From Mesobacillus sp. AQ2 (GTDB taxonomy: Bacteria > Bacillota > Bacilli > Bacillales > Cytobacillaceae): 64,000 bases of DNA. The notes below the pieces were generated by a model. It had not been told where the DNA came from and made no database searches. It was given only the letters and a program-made list of their open reading frames with translations. Position 1 is the first letter of the stretch; every line of letters starts with the position of its first letter. The stretch covers positions 104,001-168,000 of the forward strand of contig NZ_CP126080.1 in assembly GCF_030122805.1 (NCBI RefSeq). Reading direction: 5' to 3'. Shown here in pieces: positions 47,878-61,050 of this stretch. Position numbers and translations under genes: made by a program.

Positions 47878-48378
47878 ATGCGTCGTATTGATCCAAACAA
47901 ACTTGAACTTGAAGAACGCGTAGTTACGATTAACCGTGTTGCTAAAGTTGTTAAAGGTGGACGCCGTTTCCGTTTTTCTGCTCTAGTAGTAGTAGGAGAT
48001 AAAAACGGTTATGTCGGCATGGGTACTGGTAAAGCACAAGAAGTACCTGAAGCGATTCGCAAAGCTATCGAAGATGCGAAGAAGAACCTAATCCAAGTAC
48101 CTATGGTTGGTACTACAATTCCACACCAGGTTATCGGACACTTTGGTGCTGGTGAAATCCTTCTGAAGCCTGCTTCTGAAGGTACAGGAGTTATCGCTGG
48201 CGGACCAGTTCGTGCGGTACTAGAATTAGCAGGTGTTGCTGACATCCTGTCTAAGTCTCTAGGAACGAACACTCCAATCAACATGGTTCGTGCAACTCTT
48301 GAAGGTCTATCTCAACTTAAGCGTGCAGAGGAAGTAGCGAAACTTCGCGGTAAATCTGTGGAAGAACTGTTAGGATAA
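47878..48378 (+). CDS. rpsE: 30S ribosomal protein S5
   Basis: Body protein important for accuracy; changes in its loop give spectinomycin resistance. The 166 residues contain [20 protein letters not shown], where the drug-binding loop is of ordinary form, and the C-terminal [19 protein letters not shown] domain (here [20 protein letters not shown]). RBS AAAGGAGGGACACAAAAAG precedes the ATG. Confidence 0.97.
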   Translation: MRRIDPNKLELEERVVTINRVAKVVKGGRRFRFSALVVVGDKNGYVGMGTGKAQEVPEAIRKAIEDAKKNLIQVPMVGTTIPHQVIGHFGAGEILLKPASEGTGVIAGGPVRAVLELAGVADILSKSLGTNTPINMVRATLEGLSQLKRAEEVAKLRGKSVEELLG

Positions 48379-48391
48379 GGAGGGAAATCAA

Positions 48392-48574
48392 ATGGCTAAC
48401 AAATTAGAAATTACCCTCACTCGCAGTCTGATCGGCCGTCCGCAAGATCAGCGCGAAACAGTTAAGGCTCTTGGCTTACGTAAAATGAACCAAACAGTTG
48501 AGCAACAAGATAATGCAGCAATCCGCGGCATGATCAACAAAGTTTCTCACCTGGTTACAGTAACTGAAAAATAA
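48392..48574 (+). CDS. rpmD: 50S ribosomal protein L30
   Basis: Small 60-residue protein of the L30/L7 family: [20 protein letters not shown], then [38 protein letters not shown] precedes the ATG. It is tightly spaced within the spc cluster between rpsE and rplO. Confidence 0.97.
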   Translation: MANKLEITLTRSLIGRPQDQRETVKALGLRKMNQTVEQQDNAAIRGMINKVSHLVTVTEK

Positions 48575-48606
48575 TTTTAACCTTTTTAAAATAAGGAGGT
48601 GCCAAC

Positions 48607-49046
48607 ATGAAACTTCATGAATTAAAGCCTGCAGAAGGTTCTCGTAAAGAACGTAAGCGTCTTGGACGCGGTATCGGTTCTGGTCAAGGTAAAACTGCTG
48701 GTAAAGGTCATAAAGGTCAAAACGCTCGTTCTGGCGGCGGTGTACGCCCTGGTTTTGAAGGTGGTCAAACTCCTTTATTCCGACGCTTGCCTAAACGCGG
48801 TTTCACGAACATCAACCGCAAAGAATACGCAGTCGTTAACCTTGATAGCCTGAACGTATTCGAAGATGGAACAGAAGTAACTCCAGAACTTCTAATCGAA
48901 ACAGGTCTTGTCAAGAAGGAACTAGCAGGAGTTAAGATCCTTGCTAAGGGAAGCCTTGAGAAGAAATTGACTGTTAAAGCTCATAAGTTCTCCTCTGCAG
49001 CCGAGGAAGCGATCAAAGCTGCCGGCGGTCAAACTGAGGTGATTTA

Positions 49047-49047
<1 letters not shown>
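48607..49047 (+). CDS. rplO: 50S ribosomal protein L15
   Basis: Late-assembly protein of 146 residues with a long basic N-terminal tail ([20 protein letters not shown], then [20 protein letters not shown]) that threads between rRNA helices. Its stop overlaps the secY start by one base (TAATG), the conserved rplO-secY junction. Confidence 0.97.
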
Positions 49048-51048
<2,001 letters not shown>

Positions 51049-51049
<1 letters not shown>

Positions 51050-51795
51050 TGATCATATGCAAAACCCCTCGTGAAATAGAAATTATGCGGGAAGCAGGTC
51101 GCATTGTAGCGCTGACACACCAGGAGTTGAAAAAACACGTTGCTCCTGGCATTACAACCAAAGAGCTGGATGCCATTGCTGAGGATTTTATCCGCAAACA
51201 AGGTGCAACTCCTTCTTTTAAAGGTTATAATGGTTTTCGCGGCAGCATCTGTGCATCCGTTAATGAAGAACTAGTTCACGGGATACCTGGAAATCGGGTT
51301 CTTAAAGAAGGCGACATCATCAGCATTGACATCGGTGCAAAGTACAACGGATACCACGGGGACTCCGCCTGGACTTACCCGGTTGGAAAGGTTGATGAAG
51401 AAACCCAGCGTCTGTTGGACGTGACAGAAGAGTCATTGTTCACGGGCCTGAAAGAAGCTAAGCCAGGGGAACGTCTTTCGAACATCTCCCATGCAATTCA
51501 AACGTATGTGGAATCAGAAGGCTTTTCTATTGTTCGTGAGTATGTCGGCCATGGAATTGGGCAAGAATTGCATGAAGACCCGCAAATTCCTCATTACGGC
51601 CCTCCTAACAGAGGACCGAGGCTGAAGCCTGGAATGGTTCTATGCATAGAACCGATGGTGAATGCAGGAAGCCGCTATGTAAATACGTTAGCCGATAATT
51701 GGACTGTTGTAACGGTTGACGGTAAAATGTGTGCTCATTTTGAGCATACCATTGCGATCACTGAAACTGGTTTTGAGATCTTAACAAAAGCCTGA
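51049..51795 (+). CDS. map: Methionine aminopeptidase, type I
   Basis: Removes the initiator methionine from nascent proteins. The 248 residues show the pita-bread fold signatures with the metal ligands: [18 protein letters not shown] (two Asp), [13 protein letters not shown] (His), CIEPMVNAG (Glu) and HFEHTIAIT (Glu). Coupled to adk through TAATG. Confidence 0.97.
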
Positions 51796-51880
51796 TCACG
51801 GTGTTCAGCCGTCTGATTCTGTTTTTTAGTCTTTAAATAGGCAAAAATGATTTTTCTATGCGGACGGGAAGCCAGCTTTA

Positions 51881-51889
51881 TGTTATAAT
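51881..51889 (+). promoter_or_regulatory. Extended -10 promoter before infA
   Basis: TGTTATAAT is a perfect extended -10 element (TGnTATAAT) in the 216-bp map-infA gap, 120 bp before infA. No good -35 box accompanies it, which extended -10 promoters do not need. Confidence 0.6.
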
Positions 51890-52011
51890 CATAAGGTTGA
51901 ATATTTTTCATCAATATTCTCGATTGGATGCCGTATCACAATAGAAAGTTCCATTCCGCGTAAGCGGGCTATGATTTAATACGAATTTGAATAAAGAAGG
52001 GAGACCAGTTT

Positions 52012-52230
52012 ATGGCGAAAGATGATGTAATTGAAATTGAAGGCACAGTAATAGAAACTTTGCCGAATGCAATGTTTAAGGTAGAATTAGAGAATGGTCA
52101 TACAGTGTTGGCTCATGTTTCCGGCAAAATCAGAATGCACTTCATTCGGATCCTGCCTGGAGATAAAGTAACAGTTGAGCTTTCTCCATATGATTTGACT
52201 CGCGGAAGAATTACTTACCGCTTTAAATAA
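52012..52230 (+). CDS. infA: Translation initiation factor IF-1
   Basis: OB-fold factor that occupies the 30S A site during initiation. The 72 residues read [20 protein letters not shown], then [20 protein letters not shown] and GRITYRFK at the end. RBS AAGGGAGACCAGTTT precedes the ATG. In B. subtilis a small gene, ybzG, lies between map and infA; I see no such gene here. Confidence 0.98.
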   Translation: MAKDDVIEIEGTVIETLPNAMFKVELENGHTVLAHVSGKIRMHFIRILPGDKVTVELSPYDLTRGRITYRFK

Positions 52231-52237
52231 ACCGTGA

Positions 52238-52378
<141 letters not shown>

Positions 52379-52401
52379 TATTAAAGGAGGTGCGCATCTA
52401 G

Positions 52402-52767
52402 ATGGCACGTATTGCTGGTGTAGATATTCCACGTGAAAAGCGTGTAGTTATTGCTTTAACATATATTTTCGGAATCGGCAGATCAACTGCTGAGAAAGTT
52501 CTTGCTGAGGCTGGTGTTTCTGAAGAAACTCGCGTTCGCGACCTTACTGAAGAAGAACTTAACAAAATCCGTGATATCATCGACAAGTTAAAGGTTGAAG
52601 GTGACCTTCGCCGTGAAGTTTCACTAAACATCAAGCGTCTAATGGAGATCGGTTCATACCGTGGCTTGCGTCATCGTCGTGGATTGCCTGTTCGCGGACA
52701 AAACACGAAGAACAACGCACGTACTCGTAAAGGTCCTCGTAAGACTGTAGCTAACAAGAAAAAATAA
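52402..52767 (+). CDS. rpsM: 30S ribosomal protein S13
   Basis: Head-domain protein that bridges to the 50S subunit and contacts P-site tRNA. The 121 residues include [20 protein letters not shown] and the C-terminal basic tail [42 protein letters not shown] precedes the ATG. Confidence 0.98.
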   Translation: MARIAGVDIPREKRVVIALTYIFGIGRSTAEKVLAEAGVSEETRVRDLTEEELNKIRDIIDKLKVEGDLRREVSLNIKRLMEIGSYRGLRHRRGLPVRGQNTKNNARTRKGPRKTVANKKK

Positions 52768-52791
52768 TCCGTAAAGGAGGGTAACATTTAA

Positions 52792-53181
<390 letters not shown>

Positions 53182-53357
53182 TTTTTCTGTATAGAATTTG
53201 TACTCCTGTCTATAATGGGATATGATACAAATATTTTCTAGGTATACAGAAATCATTAATCCAGTTGTTGTGCACAAACGGGAACGTATACATGGGGGAA
53301 TTTCGGTAAGGGAAAAAACCTGCCGGGGTTTCGACGTTTTGAAGGAGGGTATATTTG

Positions 53358-54302
53358 ATGATCGAAATAGAAAAACCAAAAATCGAAACGGTTGAGATCA
53401 GCGATGATGCCAAGTACGGCAAGTTTGTCGTAGAACCGCTTGAGCGTGGATATGGTACAACTTTGGGTAACTCCTTACGTCGTATCCTATTATCCTCACT
53501 CCCAGGTGCAGCTGTCACATCGATTCAAATCGATGGAGTACTTCATGAGTTCTCAACAATTGAAGGCGTCGTAGAAGATGTAACATCAATCATTTTAAAC
53601 GTTAAGAAATTAGCGTTGAAGATCTACTCTGATGAAGAGAAGACACTTGAAATCGATGTACAGGGCGAGGGTCCAGTCACTGCAGCATCCATCACGCATG
53701 ACAGTGATGTCGAAGTCCTTAATCCGGATCTTCACATTGCTACTCTATCAAGCAAAGGCTCATTGCGTATGCGCCTGAATGCAAGAAGAGGACGCGGATA
53801 CAATCCTGCTGACCAGAACAAGCGTGAAGACCAGCCGATCGGTGTCATTCCAATCGACTCTATCTACACACCGGTTTCACGAGTATCTTATCAAGTAGAA
53901 AATACACGCGTAGGGCAAATGACGAATTATGACAAGCTGGTATTTGACGTATGGACAGATGGCAGCACTGGTCCTAAGGAAGCTATTGCACTAGGTTCAA
54001 AGATCCTGACTGAGCACTTGAACATTTTTGTCGGTCTGACTGACGAAGCTCAAAATGCTGAGATCATGGTAGAGAAAGAAGAAGACCAAAAAGAAAAAGT
54101 CCTTGAGATGACGATTGAGGAACTTGATCTTTCTGTTCGTTCATATAACTGCTTAAAGCGTGCTGGTATCAACACTGTCCAGGAGCTTGCTCACAAGACA
54201 GAAGAAGATATGATGAAAGTGCGTAACCTTGGCAGAAAATCACTAGAAGAAGTGAAAGCAAAACTAGAAGAGCTAGGCTTAGGCTTACGCAAAGATGACT
54301 AG
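53358..54302 (+). CDS. rpoA: RNA polymerase alpha subunit
   Basis: Assembles RNA polymerase and contacts UP elements and activators. The 314 residues show the N-terminal dimerisation domain ([20 protein letters not shown], then [14 protein letters not shown]) and the C-terminal DNA-binding domain ([20 protein letters not shown], then [20 protein letters not shown]). I took the ATG at 53358; a TTG immediately before it is also in frame. RBS GAAGGAGGGTATATTTG. Confidence 0.98.
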   Translation: MIEIEKPKIETVEISDDAKYGKFVVEPLERGYGTTLGNSLRRILLSSLPGAAVTSIQIDGVLHEFSTIEGVVEDVTSIILNVKKLALKIYSDEEKTLEIDVQGEGPVTAASITHDSDVEVLNPDLHIATLSSKGSLRMRLNARRGRGYNPADQNKREDQPIGVIPIDSIYTPVSRVSYQVENTRVGQMTNYDKLVFDVWTDGSTGPKEAIALGSKILTEHLNIFVGLTDEAQNAEIMVEKEEDQKEKVLEMTIEELDLSVRSYNCLKRAGINTVQELAHKTEEDMMKVRNLGRKSLEEVKAKLEELGLGLRKDD

Positions 54303-54309
54303 TTATTGA

Positions 54310-54741
<432 letters not shown>

Positions 54742-54760
54742 TACCATTAAACACTCAAAC

Positions 54761-54807
54761 AAGGGCGATGGACAGTTTATACAAACTTGTTTCATCCCCT
54801 TTTTTTA
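54761..54807 (+). terminator. Terminator of the ribosomal-protein superoperon
   Basis: AAGGGCGATG can pair with CATCCCCTT with one bulge around a 20-nt loop, followed by seven T. Confidence 0.75.
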
Positions 54808-55002
54808 CTATAAGGGCTAAGTCCCTTGCAAAAACTTAAAAAAAGCAGCACAAGCCAAAAACGAGCGTTATGATGCGCAGGCCACTGGGAAAGAAGAGTT
54901 CACTGGCCCCATCGGCCGGTTATTCCAGGGAACTTTAAGAACTTTGGATCGGCGCGGGTTGATCATGGATCGATCACGTACCGGAGCTGTTCTGCCTGTC
55001 TC

Positions 55003-55092
55003 GTCTAGCTCATGCACTTCTCCCCAGTCCTTTTAAGGACTTGCAATTCGCGGATCGCTTCCGCTCGGGGAGAGGTGCAGGCTTTTTTTATA
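55003..55092 (+). repeat. Long hairpin sharing the repeat-family 5' end (copy F)
   Basis: GTCTAGCTCATGCAC opens the element. TGCACTTCTCCCC (55013-55025) pairs with GGGGAGAGGTGCA (55067-55079) at 12 of 13 positions with one G-T pair, and AGTCCTTTTAAGGACT forms an inner palindrome. GCTTTTTTTAT follows, so it could also terminate transcription. The rest of the 624-bp rplQ-ecfA1 gap (54808-55002, 55093-55290) shows no gene or known element. Confidence 0.65.
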
Positions 55093-55297
55093 TCCAGAGA
55101 TTTTTGTATAAGGCTCTTTTCTCAAACTTTGTTGCTATTGACTACAAAATGGGATTAAATGACCTAGTTTTCTTAATAAAATTAATGCTTATAATGAGAA
55201 AAGAGCTTGCACACTTAAAAACGAACTGCAAAATTGCTTATAGCACGTTAAAATCGGCTTTAAGATTTTAACAACAATCTTTACGAAAACAGTCTTG

Positions 55298-55303
55298 TAT
55301 AAT
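55298..55303 (+). promoter_or_regulatory. Candidate -10 box before ecfA1
   Basis: TATAAT preceded by TTG, 63 bp before the start codon. No good -35 box is visible at the right spacing, so the call is tentative. Confidence 0.35.
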
Positions 55304-55365
55304 GATGACTAGCAGAATATTAAAAAGAGAAGAGACAGTGAAGAAGAGTCGAGAGGAGGGCGGAG

Positions 55366-56205
55366 ATGAGCAAACCACTAGTGAGTATAGAGGGTGTATC
55401 CTTCAGCTATGAGGGACAGCAGACGCCTGCGCTGAAAAATATCACCTTTGATATTTTAGAAGGCGAATGGCTGGCGATTGTCGGTCATAATGGTTCAGGC
55501 AAATCGACGCTGGCAAAATTATTGAATGGGCTTCAATTCCCCCAGGAGGGAACAATCGCAGTATGCGGAACGGTACTGTCTGAAGATACAGTGTGGGAAG
55601 TTAGAAAAAATGTAGGAATGGTCTTTCAAAATCCTGATAACCAGTTCGTTGGAACGACGGTAAGGGATGATGTGGCTTTTGGTCTGGAAAATCACGGCGT
55701 GCCGCAGGAGACGATGGTAGAGCGTGTACAGACTTCACTTGATAAAGTCAAAATGGGAACCTTTCTGAATCAAGAGCCGCACCATCTGTCAGGCGGCCAG
55801 AAACAGCGTGTCGCCATCGCGGGTGTGATTGCCTTGCAGCCGGCCATCATCATTTTGGACGAGGCTACATCGATGCTTGATCCACGCGGCCGTGCAGAAG
55901 TAATCGAAACCGTACGCGAATTGAAAGACCGCGAAAACATCACGGTCATTTCGATCACGCATGACCTTGAGGAAGCTGCCAAAGCAGACAGGATCATCGT
56001 CATGAACAAAGGGGAGCTCTATCGTGAAGGAACTCCCGAACAGATCTTCGAGATGGATGAAGAATTGGTTAAGCTGGGTCTGGATATCCCTTTCCCGGTA
56101 AAAATAAGTAAAATCATGCGTCAAAAAGGAATAGGACTTACGAAAACATATTTGACAGAAGAAGAGCTGGTGACGGAATTATGGACATCTCACTCAAAAA
56201 TGTAG
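55366..56205 (+). CDS. ecfA1: ECF transporter ATPase subunit EcfA1 (CbiO family)
   Basis: One of two ATPases that power energy-coupling-factor transporters for vitamins and metals. The 279 residues have Walker [11 protein letters not shown]-loop region [13 protein letters not shown] signature [13 protein letters not shown] and Walker [32 protein letters not shown] precedes the ATG. It overlaps ecfA2 by 25 bp. Substrate-binding S components are not encoded here, as is usual for the shared (group II) energising module. Confidence 0.96.
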   Translation: MSKPLVSIEGVSFSYEGQQTPALKNITFDILEGEWLAIVGHNGSGKSTLAKLLNGLQFPQEGTIAVCGTVLSEDTVWEVRKNVGMVFQNPDNQFVGTTVRDDVAFGLENHGVPQETMVERVQTSLDKVKMGTFLNQEPHHLSGGQKQRVAIAGVIALQPAIIILDEATSMLDPRGRAEVIETVRELKDRENITVISITHDLEEAAKADRIIVMNKGELYREGTPEQIFEMDEELVKLGLDIPFPVKISKIMRQKGIGLTKTYLTEEELVTELWTSHSKM

Positions 56206-57050
56206 AATATCGTTACCAGGCTGATTCCCCGTTCGAACGTCTTGCGATATCCGATGTATCAATCGATATCCCTTCAGGAACATATCTTGCTGTCATCGGT
56301 CATACCGGTTCGGGCAAGTCTACCGTTCTTCAGCACTTGAATGCTCTCTTGAAACCAACAAAAGGCTCCGTCCTGATTGGCAGCCGGGAAATCAAGGCAG
56401 GGCGGAAAGAGAAGAACCTTAAGGGTGTCCGCGAAAAGGTAGGCATTGTCTTCCAATTCCCGGAGCATCAGTTATTCGAAGAGACAGTGGAAAAGGATAT
56501 CATGTTTGGCCCGATGAATTTTGGTGTTACTGAAGCAGACGCGAAGGCTCGTGCCATTGTAGCGCTCAAGTTGGTAGGATTGCCTGAAGACATCCTTGAA
56601 AAATCGCCTTTTGACCTTTCAGGAGGTCAGATGCGGCGTGTGGCCATCGCGGGTGTACTGGCGATGGAGCCTGAAGTCATCGTATTGGACGAGCCGACTG
56701 CAGGTTTGGACCCTCGCGGACGGAAAGAAATTATGGACTTATTTTATACTCTTCACAAAAAAAGGAATTTATCTACAGTTCTTGTCACCCATAGTATGGA
56801 GGACGCAGCCAGGTATGCGGATGAAATAGTTGTCATGCATCAGGGCAAGGTTTTTACAAAAGGGACACCCGAACAGATTTTTGCCGATCCAATCGCTTTG
56901 CTGGAACTTGGGCTAGATGTACCCGAAGTTGTTGGCCTGCAGTTAAAGATAGAAAAAGCATTTGATACGAAATTCAGTAAGGTCAGCCTTTCAGAAGAGG
57001 AGCTCGCGGAAATGGTCGCAGAGTTCGTGAAAGGGGGCGGTCAAAAATGA
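56181..57050 (+). CDS. ecfA2: ECF transporter ATPase subunit EcfA2 (CbiO family)
   Basis: Second ATPase of the shared ECF module, forming a heterodimer with EcfA1. The 289 residues contain Walker [10 protein letters not shown], the Q-loop [13 protein letters not shown], signature [13 protein letters not shown] and Walker [14 protein letters not shown]. The start codon lies inside the 3' end of ecfA1, and the stop overlaps the ecfT start, so all three subunits are translationally coupled. Confidence 0.96.
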   Translation: MDISLKNVEYRYQADSPFERLAISDVSIDIPSGTYLAVIGHTGSGKSTVLQHLNALLKPTKGSVLIGSREIKAGRKEKNLKGVREKVGIVFQFPEHQLFEETVEKDIMFGPMNFGVTEADAKARAIVALKLVGLPEDILEKSPFDLSGGQMRRVAIAGVLAMEPEVIVLDEPTAGLDPRGRKEIMDLFYTLHKKRNLSTVLVTHSMEDAARYADEIVVMHQGKVFTKGTPEQIFADPIALLELGLDVPEVVGLQLKIEKAFDTKFSKVSLSEEELAEMVAEFVKGGGQK

Positions 57051-57844
57051 TGGAGAAAATGATTTTTGGCCGTTATGTGCCTGGAGATTCACTTCTTCAT
57101 AGGATGGACCCGCGTTCAAAGCTGATCATGGTGTTCCTGTTTGTCATCATAGTATTTATTGCCAACAATGTCCCGACCTATGCTGCACTTGCAGCCTACA
57201 CATTTCTAATGGTAGGTTTGTCGAGGATTCCGTTAAGATTCCTGTATGGCGGGCTGAAGCCAGTGTTTTTGCTCGTGTTGTTTACATTCCTGCTCCATAT
57301 CTTCATGACCAAAGAAGGCGATATCGTCTTCGAGCTTGGCTGGCTGAAAATCTATGAGGAAGGTCTCAGGCAGGGGATATTCATCTCCCTCAGATTCCTG
57401 CTGCTGATTCTCATGACGTCACTTTTGACTTTGACGACGACGCCGATCGAGATTACCGATGGACTCGAGACATTGCTGAATCCTTTGAAAAAATTCAAGT
57501 TCCCTGTCCACGAGCTCGCTTTAATGATGTCAATTTCGTTGAGATTCATCCCGACGCTCATGCAGGAAACCGATAAAATCATGAAGGCTCAGACAGCACG
57601 CGGAGTAGAGTATAACAGCGGCCCTGTCAAAGAGCGGATCAAGGCGATCGTGCCATTATTGATTCCGCTGTTCATCAGCTCGTTCAAGCGGGCAGAGGAG
57701 CTTGCTGTTGCAATGGAGGCAAGAGGCTATAAAGGCGGCGAAGGACGAACGAAGTATCGACAATTGACATGGGGCATGGTCGATACCGCGATGCTTCTCT
57801 TCCTGGCAGCTGTCACAGTTCTACTATTCGTTTTAAGAGGGTAA
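57047..57844 (+). CDS. ecfT: ECF transporter transmembrane subunit EcfT
   Basis: Membrane subunit that links the ATPases to interchangeable S components. The 265 residues contain several hydrophobic segments (for example [20 protein letters not shown] and [15 protein letters not shown]) and the two Ala-Arg-Gly coupling motifs in the C-terminal part, [10 protein letters not shown] and AMEARGYKG, which dock into EcfA1 and EcfA2. truA follows 5 bp later. Confidence 0.96.
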   Translation: MMEKMIFGRYVPGDSLLHRMDPRSKLIMVFLFVIIVFIANNVPTYAALAAYTFLMVGLSRIPLRFLYGGLKPVFLLVLFTFLLHIFMTKEGDIVFELGWLKIYEEGLRQGIFISLRFLLLILMTSLLTLTTTPIEITDGLETLLNPLKKFKFPVHELALMMSISLRFIPTLMQETDKIMKAQTARGVEYNSGPVKERIKAIVPLLIPLFISSFKRAEELAVAMEARGYKGGEGRTKYRQLTWGMVDTAMLLFLAAVTVLLFVLRG

Positions 57845-57849
57845 TCATT

Positions 57850-58614
57850 ATGCCGCGAATCAAATGTATAATTTCATACGAAGGCACCGGTTTTTCCGGC
57901 TATCAGGTGCAGCCAGGCAAAAGGACGGTCCAGAGTGAGCTGGAAAAGGCCCTGGAGAAGCTGAATAAGGGGACAAGCATCAGGGTTAGCGCATCAGGCC
58001 GTACAGACGCAGGAGTACATGCCCGCGGCCAGGTGATCCATTTTGACACGATGCTGGAAATTGAGCCGGCCAGATGGCAAATCGCGCTCAATTCCCTGCT
58101 GCCTAGTGATATTGCTGTGAATTCGGTGGAATTGGCCACGCCTGATTTCCATGCCCGCTTTGATGCGGTTGGCAAGGAGTATCGCTACTTCCTGTTGCTG
58201 GCAAAGCATCGGGATCCCTTCCAGCGGAATTATGCCTATCAATTTCCGTACGAACTGAATTTTGAAGCCATGAAGGAAGCAGCAACACAGCTGCTTGGCA
58301 CAAATGATTTCACTAGTTTTTGCTCAGCGAAAACAGAAGTGGAAGACCGGGTGCGAACCTTGCAGGAAATCGAATTTTTCGAAGAGAACGGTCTGCTGGA
58401 ATTCAGGTTTGTCGGTAATGGCTTCCTTTACAATATGGTAAGGATCCTAGTCGGGACCTTGCTGGAGGTAGGAACAGGCAGGAGAGCTGCAGGCAGCATG
58501 CACCAGCTTCTCGAGGCCCGAGACCGTACCCAGGCCGGCAAGACCGCACCTGGACACGGACTGTATCTGTGGAAGGTTTTTTATGATGAAGAAGATCATC
58601 AATTCGAAAATTAA
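57850..58614 (+). CDS. truA: tRNA pseudouridine(38-40) synthase
   Basis: Converts uridines 38-40 of tRNA anticodon arms to pseudouridine. The 254 residues contain the catalytic aspartate in [16 protein letters not shown] and the C-terminal [17 protein letters not shown] chose the ATG at 57850 ([20 protein letters not shown]); the earlier frame start at 57769 overlaps ecfT. RBS GAGGGTAATC is weak and lies across the ecfT stop. Confidence 0.96.
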   Translation: MPRIKCIISYEGTGFSGYQVQPGKRTVQSELEKALEKLNKGTSIRVSASGRTDAGVHARGQVIHFDTMLEIEPARWQIALNSLLPSDIAVNSVELATPDFHARFDAVGKEYRYFLLLAKHRDPFQRNYAYQFPYELNFEAMKEAATQLLGTNDFTSFCSAKTEVEDRVRTLQEIEFFEENGLLEFRFVGNGFLYNMVRILVGTLLEVGTGRRAAGSMHQLLEARDRTQAGKTAPGHGLYLWKVFYDEEDHQFEN

Positions 58615-58648
58615 TTTTAAAAAAATGATATGACAACTAATCCTGGTG

Positions 58649-58677
58649 TTGACAATCTCTCAACCACAGGTTAAGAT
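58649..58677 (+). promoter_or_regulatory. rplM-rpsI promoter
   Basis: A perfect TTGACA, 17-bp spacer and TAAGAT, starting a leader of about 105 nt. Confidence 0.82.
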
Positions 58678-58694
58678 ATCATATGTATGTATTT

Positions 58695-58735
58695 TAAACC
58701 CACGATCAGCCCCGGAAGAGCTTTATCGTGTTTGA
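58695..58735 (+). promoter_or_regulatory. L13 leader hairpin
   Basis: ACCCACGATCAGCCCCGG then AAGAGCTTTATCGTGTTT forms CACGAT/ATCGTG (58701-58706 / 58725-58730). Its position between the rplM promoter and gene matches the ribosomal L13 leader known in Bacillus and relatives, thought to act in autoregulation. Confidence 0.7.
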
Positions 58736-58788
58736 AAATATACCAAAAACGAACTTGATTTTTTTTTGACTATTTAGGAGGGAAACTC

Positions 58789-59226
58789 ATGCGTACAACG
58801 TTTATGGCAAATGCCAACAATATCGAACGTAAATGGTACGTAGTTGATGCTGCAGGCAAGACTCTAGGTCGCCTTTCTACTGAAGTAGCAGCTATTCTAC
58901 GTGGTAAACATAAACCAACTTTCACACCACATGTTGACACTGGTGATCACGTAATCATCATCAACGCATCTAAGATCGAACTTACAGGCAAGAAATTGAC
59001 TGACAAAATCTACTACCGCCACACAATGCACCCAGGTGGATTGAAGCAAAGAACAGCTCTTGAAATGCGTACAAACTACGCTGAAAAGATGCTTGAACTT
59101 GCAATCAAAGGCATGCTTCCAAAGAACTCTCTTGGACGCCAAATGTTTAAAAAGCTTCATGTATATGCTGGTAACGAGCATCCACATCAAGCACAACAAC
59201 CTGAAGTTTACGAACTTCGCGGATAA
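58789..59226 (+). CDS. rplM: 50S ribosomal protein L13
   Basis: Early-assembly protein of 145 residues, matching B. subtilis in length. It includes [20 protein letters not shown] and the signature [38 protein letters not shown] precedes the ATG. rpsI follows after 20 bp. Confidence 0.98.
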   Translation: MRTTFMANANNIERKWYVVDAAGKTLGRLSTEVAAILRGKHKPTFTPHVDTGDHVIIINASKIELTGKKLTDKIYYRHTMHPGGLKQRTALEMRTNYAEKMLELAIKGMLPKNSLGRQMFKKLHVYAGNEHPHQAQQPEVYELRG

Positions 59227-59246
59227 TTATTAAGGAGGTAATTAAC

Positions 59247-59639
59247 TTGGCACAGGTTCAATATATCGGTACCGGTCGTCGTAAGAGCTCCGTTGCGCGA
59301 GTTCGTTTAGTACCAGGCACTGGAAAAATTACAATCAACGATCGTGAAATTGAAGATTATATCCCATTCGCAGCACTACGTGAAGTAGTTAAGCAGCCGC
59401 TTGTTGCTACTGAAACTGTAGGAAGCTACGATATCCACGTTAACGTAAATGGCGGTGGATACACTGGCCAGGCTGGCGCAATCCGCCACGGTATCGCTCG
59501 TGCGCTACTTCAAGCTGACCCAGAATTCCGTCCAACACTTAAGCGTGCAGGACTTCTTACTCGTGACGCTCGTATGAAAGAACGTAAGAAATACGGTCTT
59601 AAAGGCGCTCGTCGTGCACCTCAGTTCTCAAAGCGTTAA
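59247..59639 (+). CDS. rpsI: 30S ribosomal protein S9
   Basis: Head protein whose C-terminal tail reaches the P-site tRNA anticodon; the tail ends RRAPQFSKR with the conserved final KR. The 130 residues begin at a TTG ([20 protein letters not shown]) with TAAGGAGGTAATTAAC upstream. A terminator follows. Confidence 0.98.
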   Translation: MAQVQYIGTGRRKSSVARVRLVPGTGKITINDREIEDYIPFAALREVVKQPLVATETVGSYDIHVNVNGGGYTGQAGAIRHGIARALLQADPEFRPTLKRAGLLTRDARMKERKKYGLKGARRAPQFSKR

Positions 59640-59652
59640 TTTTACGCTTCGG

Positions 59653-59687
59653 AAAGACTTCCAACCTGGTTGGGGGTCTTTTTTTAT
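59653..59687 (+). terminator. Terminator after rpsI
   Basis: AAAGACTTCCAA / TTGGGGGTCTTT (two G-T pairs) followed by TTTTTTT. Confidence 0.9.
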
Positions 59688-59765
59688 TACATGCGCTGAT
59701 GACTGTCTGGCGGAAGGTGCCAATTGGAATCGGTTAACTGGAAAAAAACGCGCGGAATTTCCAGT

Positions 59766-59880
59766 TCGCCAATAAAATCTGAAAATCGCCAATAAAAATA
59801 AATTATCGCCAATAAAAAGAGAAAATCGCCAATAAAATTGTGAAAACCGCCAATAAAATCTGATTATCGCCAAATAAAAT
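59766..59880. repeat. 20-21-bp period A/T-rich tandem array, second site
   Basis: Six units of TCGCCAATAAAA-type start at 59766, 59786, 59806, 59826, 59847 and 59867, spaced 20, 20, 20, 21 and 20 bp. Each unit carries two A-tracts, so the array may be intrinsically curved. The same unit ends the array at 3919-4041. The remainder of the 412-bp gap to the next gene (59881-60010) shows nothing recognisable. Confidence 0.9.
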
Positions 59881-60010
59881 TTTATTGTGTAAGAAGCATA
59901 GGTTGGAGGCTACATTTGTTACATTCTAACCGGCTAAATTTATACTTTTAGGTCAAAAATTATGAATTACATATTCGAAAAGCAGCCGATTGATGCGAAA
60001 ACCAGCCTAA

Positions 60011-60046
60011 TAAAAAGCAGAGGCAGCATTTTTCGCCTCCGCTTTC
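60011..60046 (-). terminator. Terminator of the acidic-protein gene
   Basis: On the minus strand AAGCGGAGGCG pairs with TGCCTCTGCTT and is followed by TTTATT, directly downstream of the gene at 60052. Confidence 0.8.
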
Positions 60047-60051
60047 ATGAA

Positions 60052-60735
60052 TTAATCTTCGTAACCCTGCATTGAATCCATATGGCTCGCGATCATTGCG
60101 ATGATTGTCGGTGCTTCTTCTTTGGTGAAAATAAAGTTCGTTTCGTCTTTGAACATTTCATCATCTTCAGTCCAAATCCGGTTGATCCGGCGAAGGACGC
60201 CGTCTCCAGTTGCCTCGACCAGTCCGAATTGGTACGTCACTTCCACGTCATCCTCCTTAAAAAAGGCGGTGACCTCAGGAGTTTCCCACTCAACATCGAT
60301 TTCTTCAAGGATGTCGTCATCGATGATTTCAGTCATATAAAGATCTTCATCGTCCTCTTCGTCTGTGTCCAAGTATAAGCTGTCATCATTATCCCCAGCA
60401 TAAACGACTTCAATCTCCTCGTCATCGTTTATGTAGTCATGGAAGCCCTCATGGACCGCATCAACAATGTCATCAATATCCGAAAGAATCACTCTGGCAG
60501 GCTGCTCGAGCTCTTCGTCAAAGGTCTCTGTATAAAATTCCTCATTATGCGGGTCGAAGTATAATATATAAAAATAATCTCTTTCACCATCATCATAGTC
60601 CACAAAGAACTGAATTCGTGGATGCTTGGATCCTCTTTCAACCGCCATCTGGCCTTCCTGGTCATATTTTTCACAAATAGACTCAAGATGATCCTGCAAC
60701 TCACCGACTACCCGATCAAACCACTCCATCGACAT
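60052..60735 (-). CDS. Highly acidic protein of unknown function
   Basis: I do not recognise this 227-residue protein. It is strongly acidic, with runs such as INDDEEIEVVY and TDEEDDEDLYM, many Asp, Glu and aromatic residues, and no signal peptide or membrane segment, so it is probably a soluble cytoplasmic protein. The N terminus (MSMEWFDRVVGELQDHLESI) is helical; the middle alternates acidic loops with short beta-like stretches (HPRIQFFVDYD, DYFYILYFD). RBS GAAAGGATGG precedes the ATG. It has its own terminator and lies apart from its neighbours. Coding is supported by length, RBS and terminator. Confidence 0.8.
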   Translation of the reverse strand: MSMEWFDRVVGELQDHLESICEKYDQEGQMAVERGSKHPRIQFFVDYDDGERDYFYILYFDPHNEEFYTETFDEELEQPARVILSDIDDIVDAVHEGFHDYINDDEEIEVVYAGDNDDSLYLDTDEEDDEDLYMTEIIDDDILEEIDVEWETPEVTAFFKEDDVEVTYQFGLVEATGDGVLRRINRIWTEDDEMFKDETNFIFTKEEAPTIIAMIASHMDSMQGYED

Positions 60736-61010
60736 AGAAATCCATCCTTTCGTTCTGTATTCTGCATTAGCTTGCCCTGACAGTCATCGTAATGGCGTTA
60801 GCAATTAGAGGAAATATGAGGATGAAAAATCCGGGATGGCGGAAATGAATATAGGTAAAATCCAATTACGGTTTTTTAGCGGGTGCACTTAAAATCAAAG
60901 CTGGCTATTATAGCTCAAGGGGGGAACGTATAAGAAGTAATGGGGATTATAAGTGACCCATCGGGGTAGAATCGGTGTAAACGGGGATTTAAGATCTTCA
61001 TTAATATAGA

Positions 61011-61042
61011 AAAACCGCCTGAGCTTAATCTCACTCAGGCGG
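61011..61042 (-). terminator. Terminator of the subtilisin-nuclease operon
   Basis: CCGCCTGAG (61015-61023) and CTCAGGCGG (61034-61042) form a perfect stem; on the minus strand it is followed by TTTTTCTA. The stretch 60736-61010 shows no gene or recognisable element. Confidence 0.88.
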
Positions 61043-61050
61043 ATTCCTTT

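Noticed and set aside
59628..59873. Frame with repeated FYWRF-like peptide through the 20-21-bp array
   Set aside because: Explained by the DNA repeat; the unit length varies between 20 and 21 bp, so no coding frame is kept.
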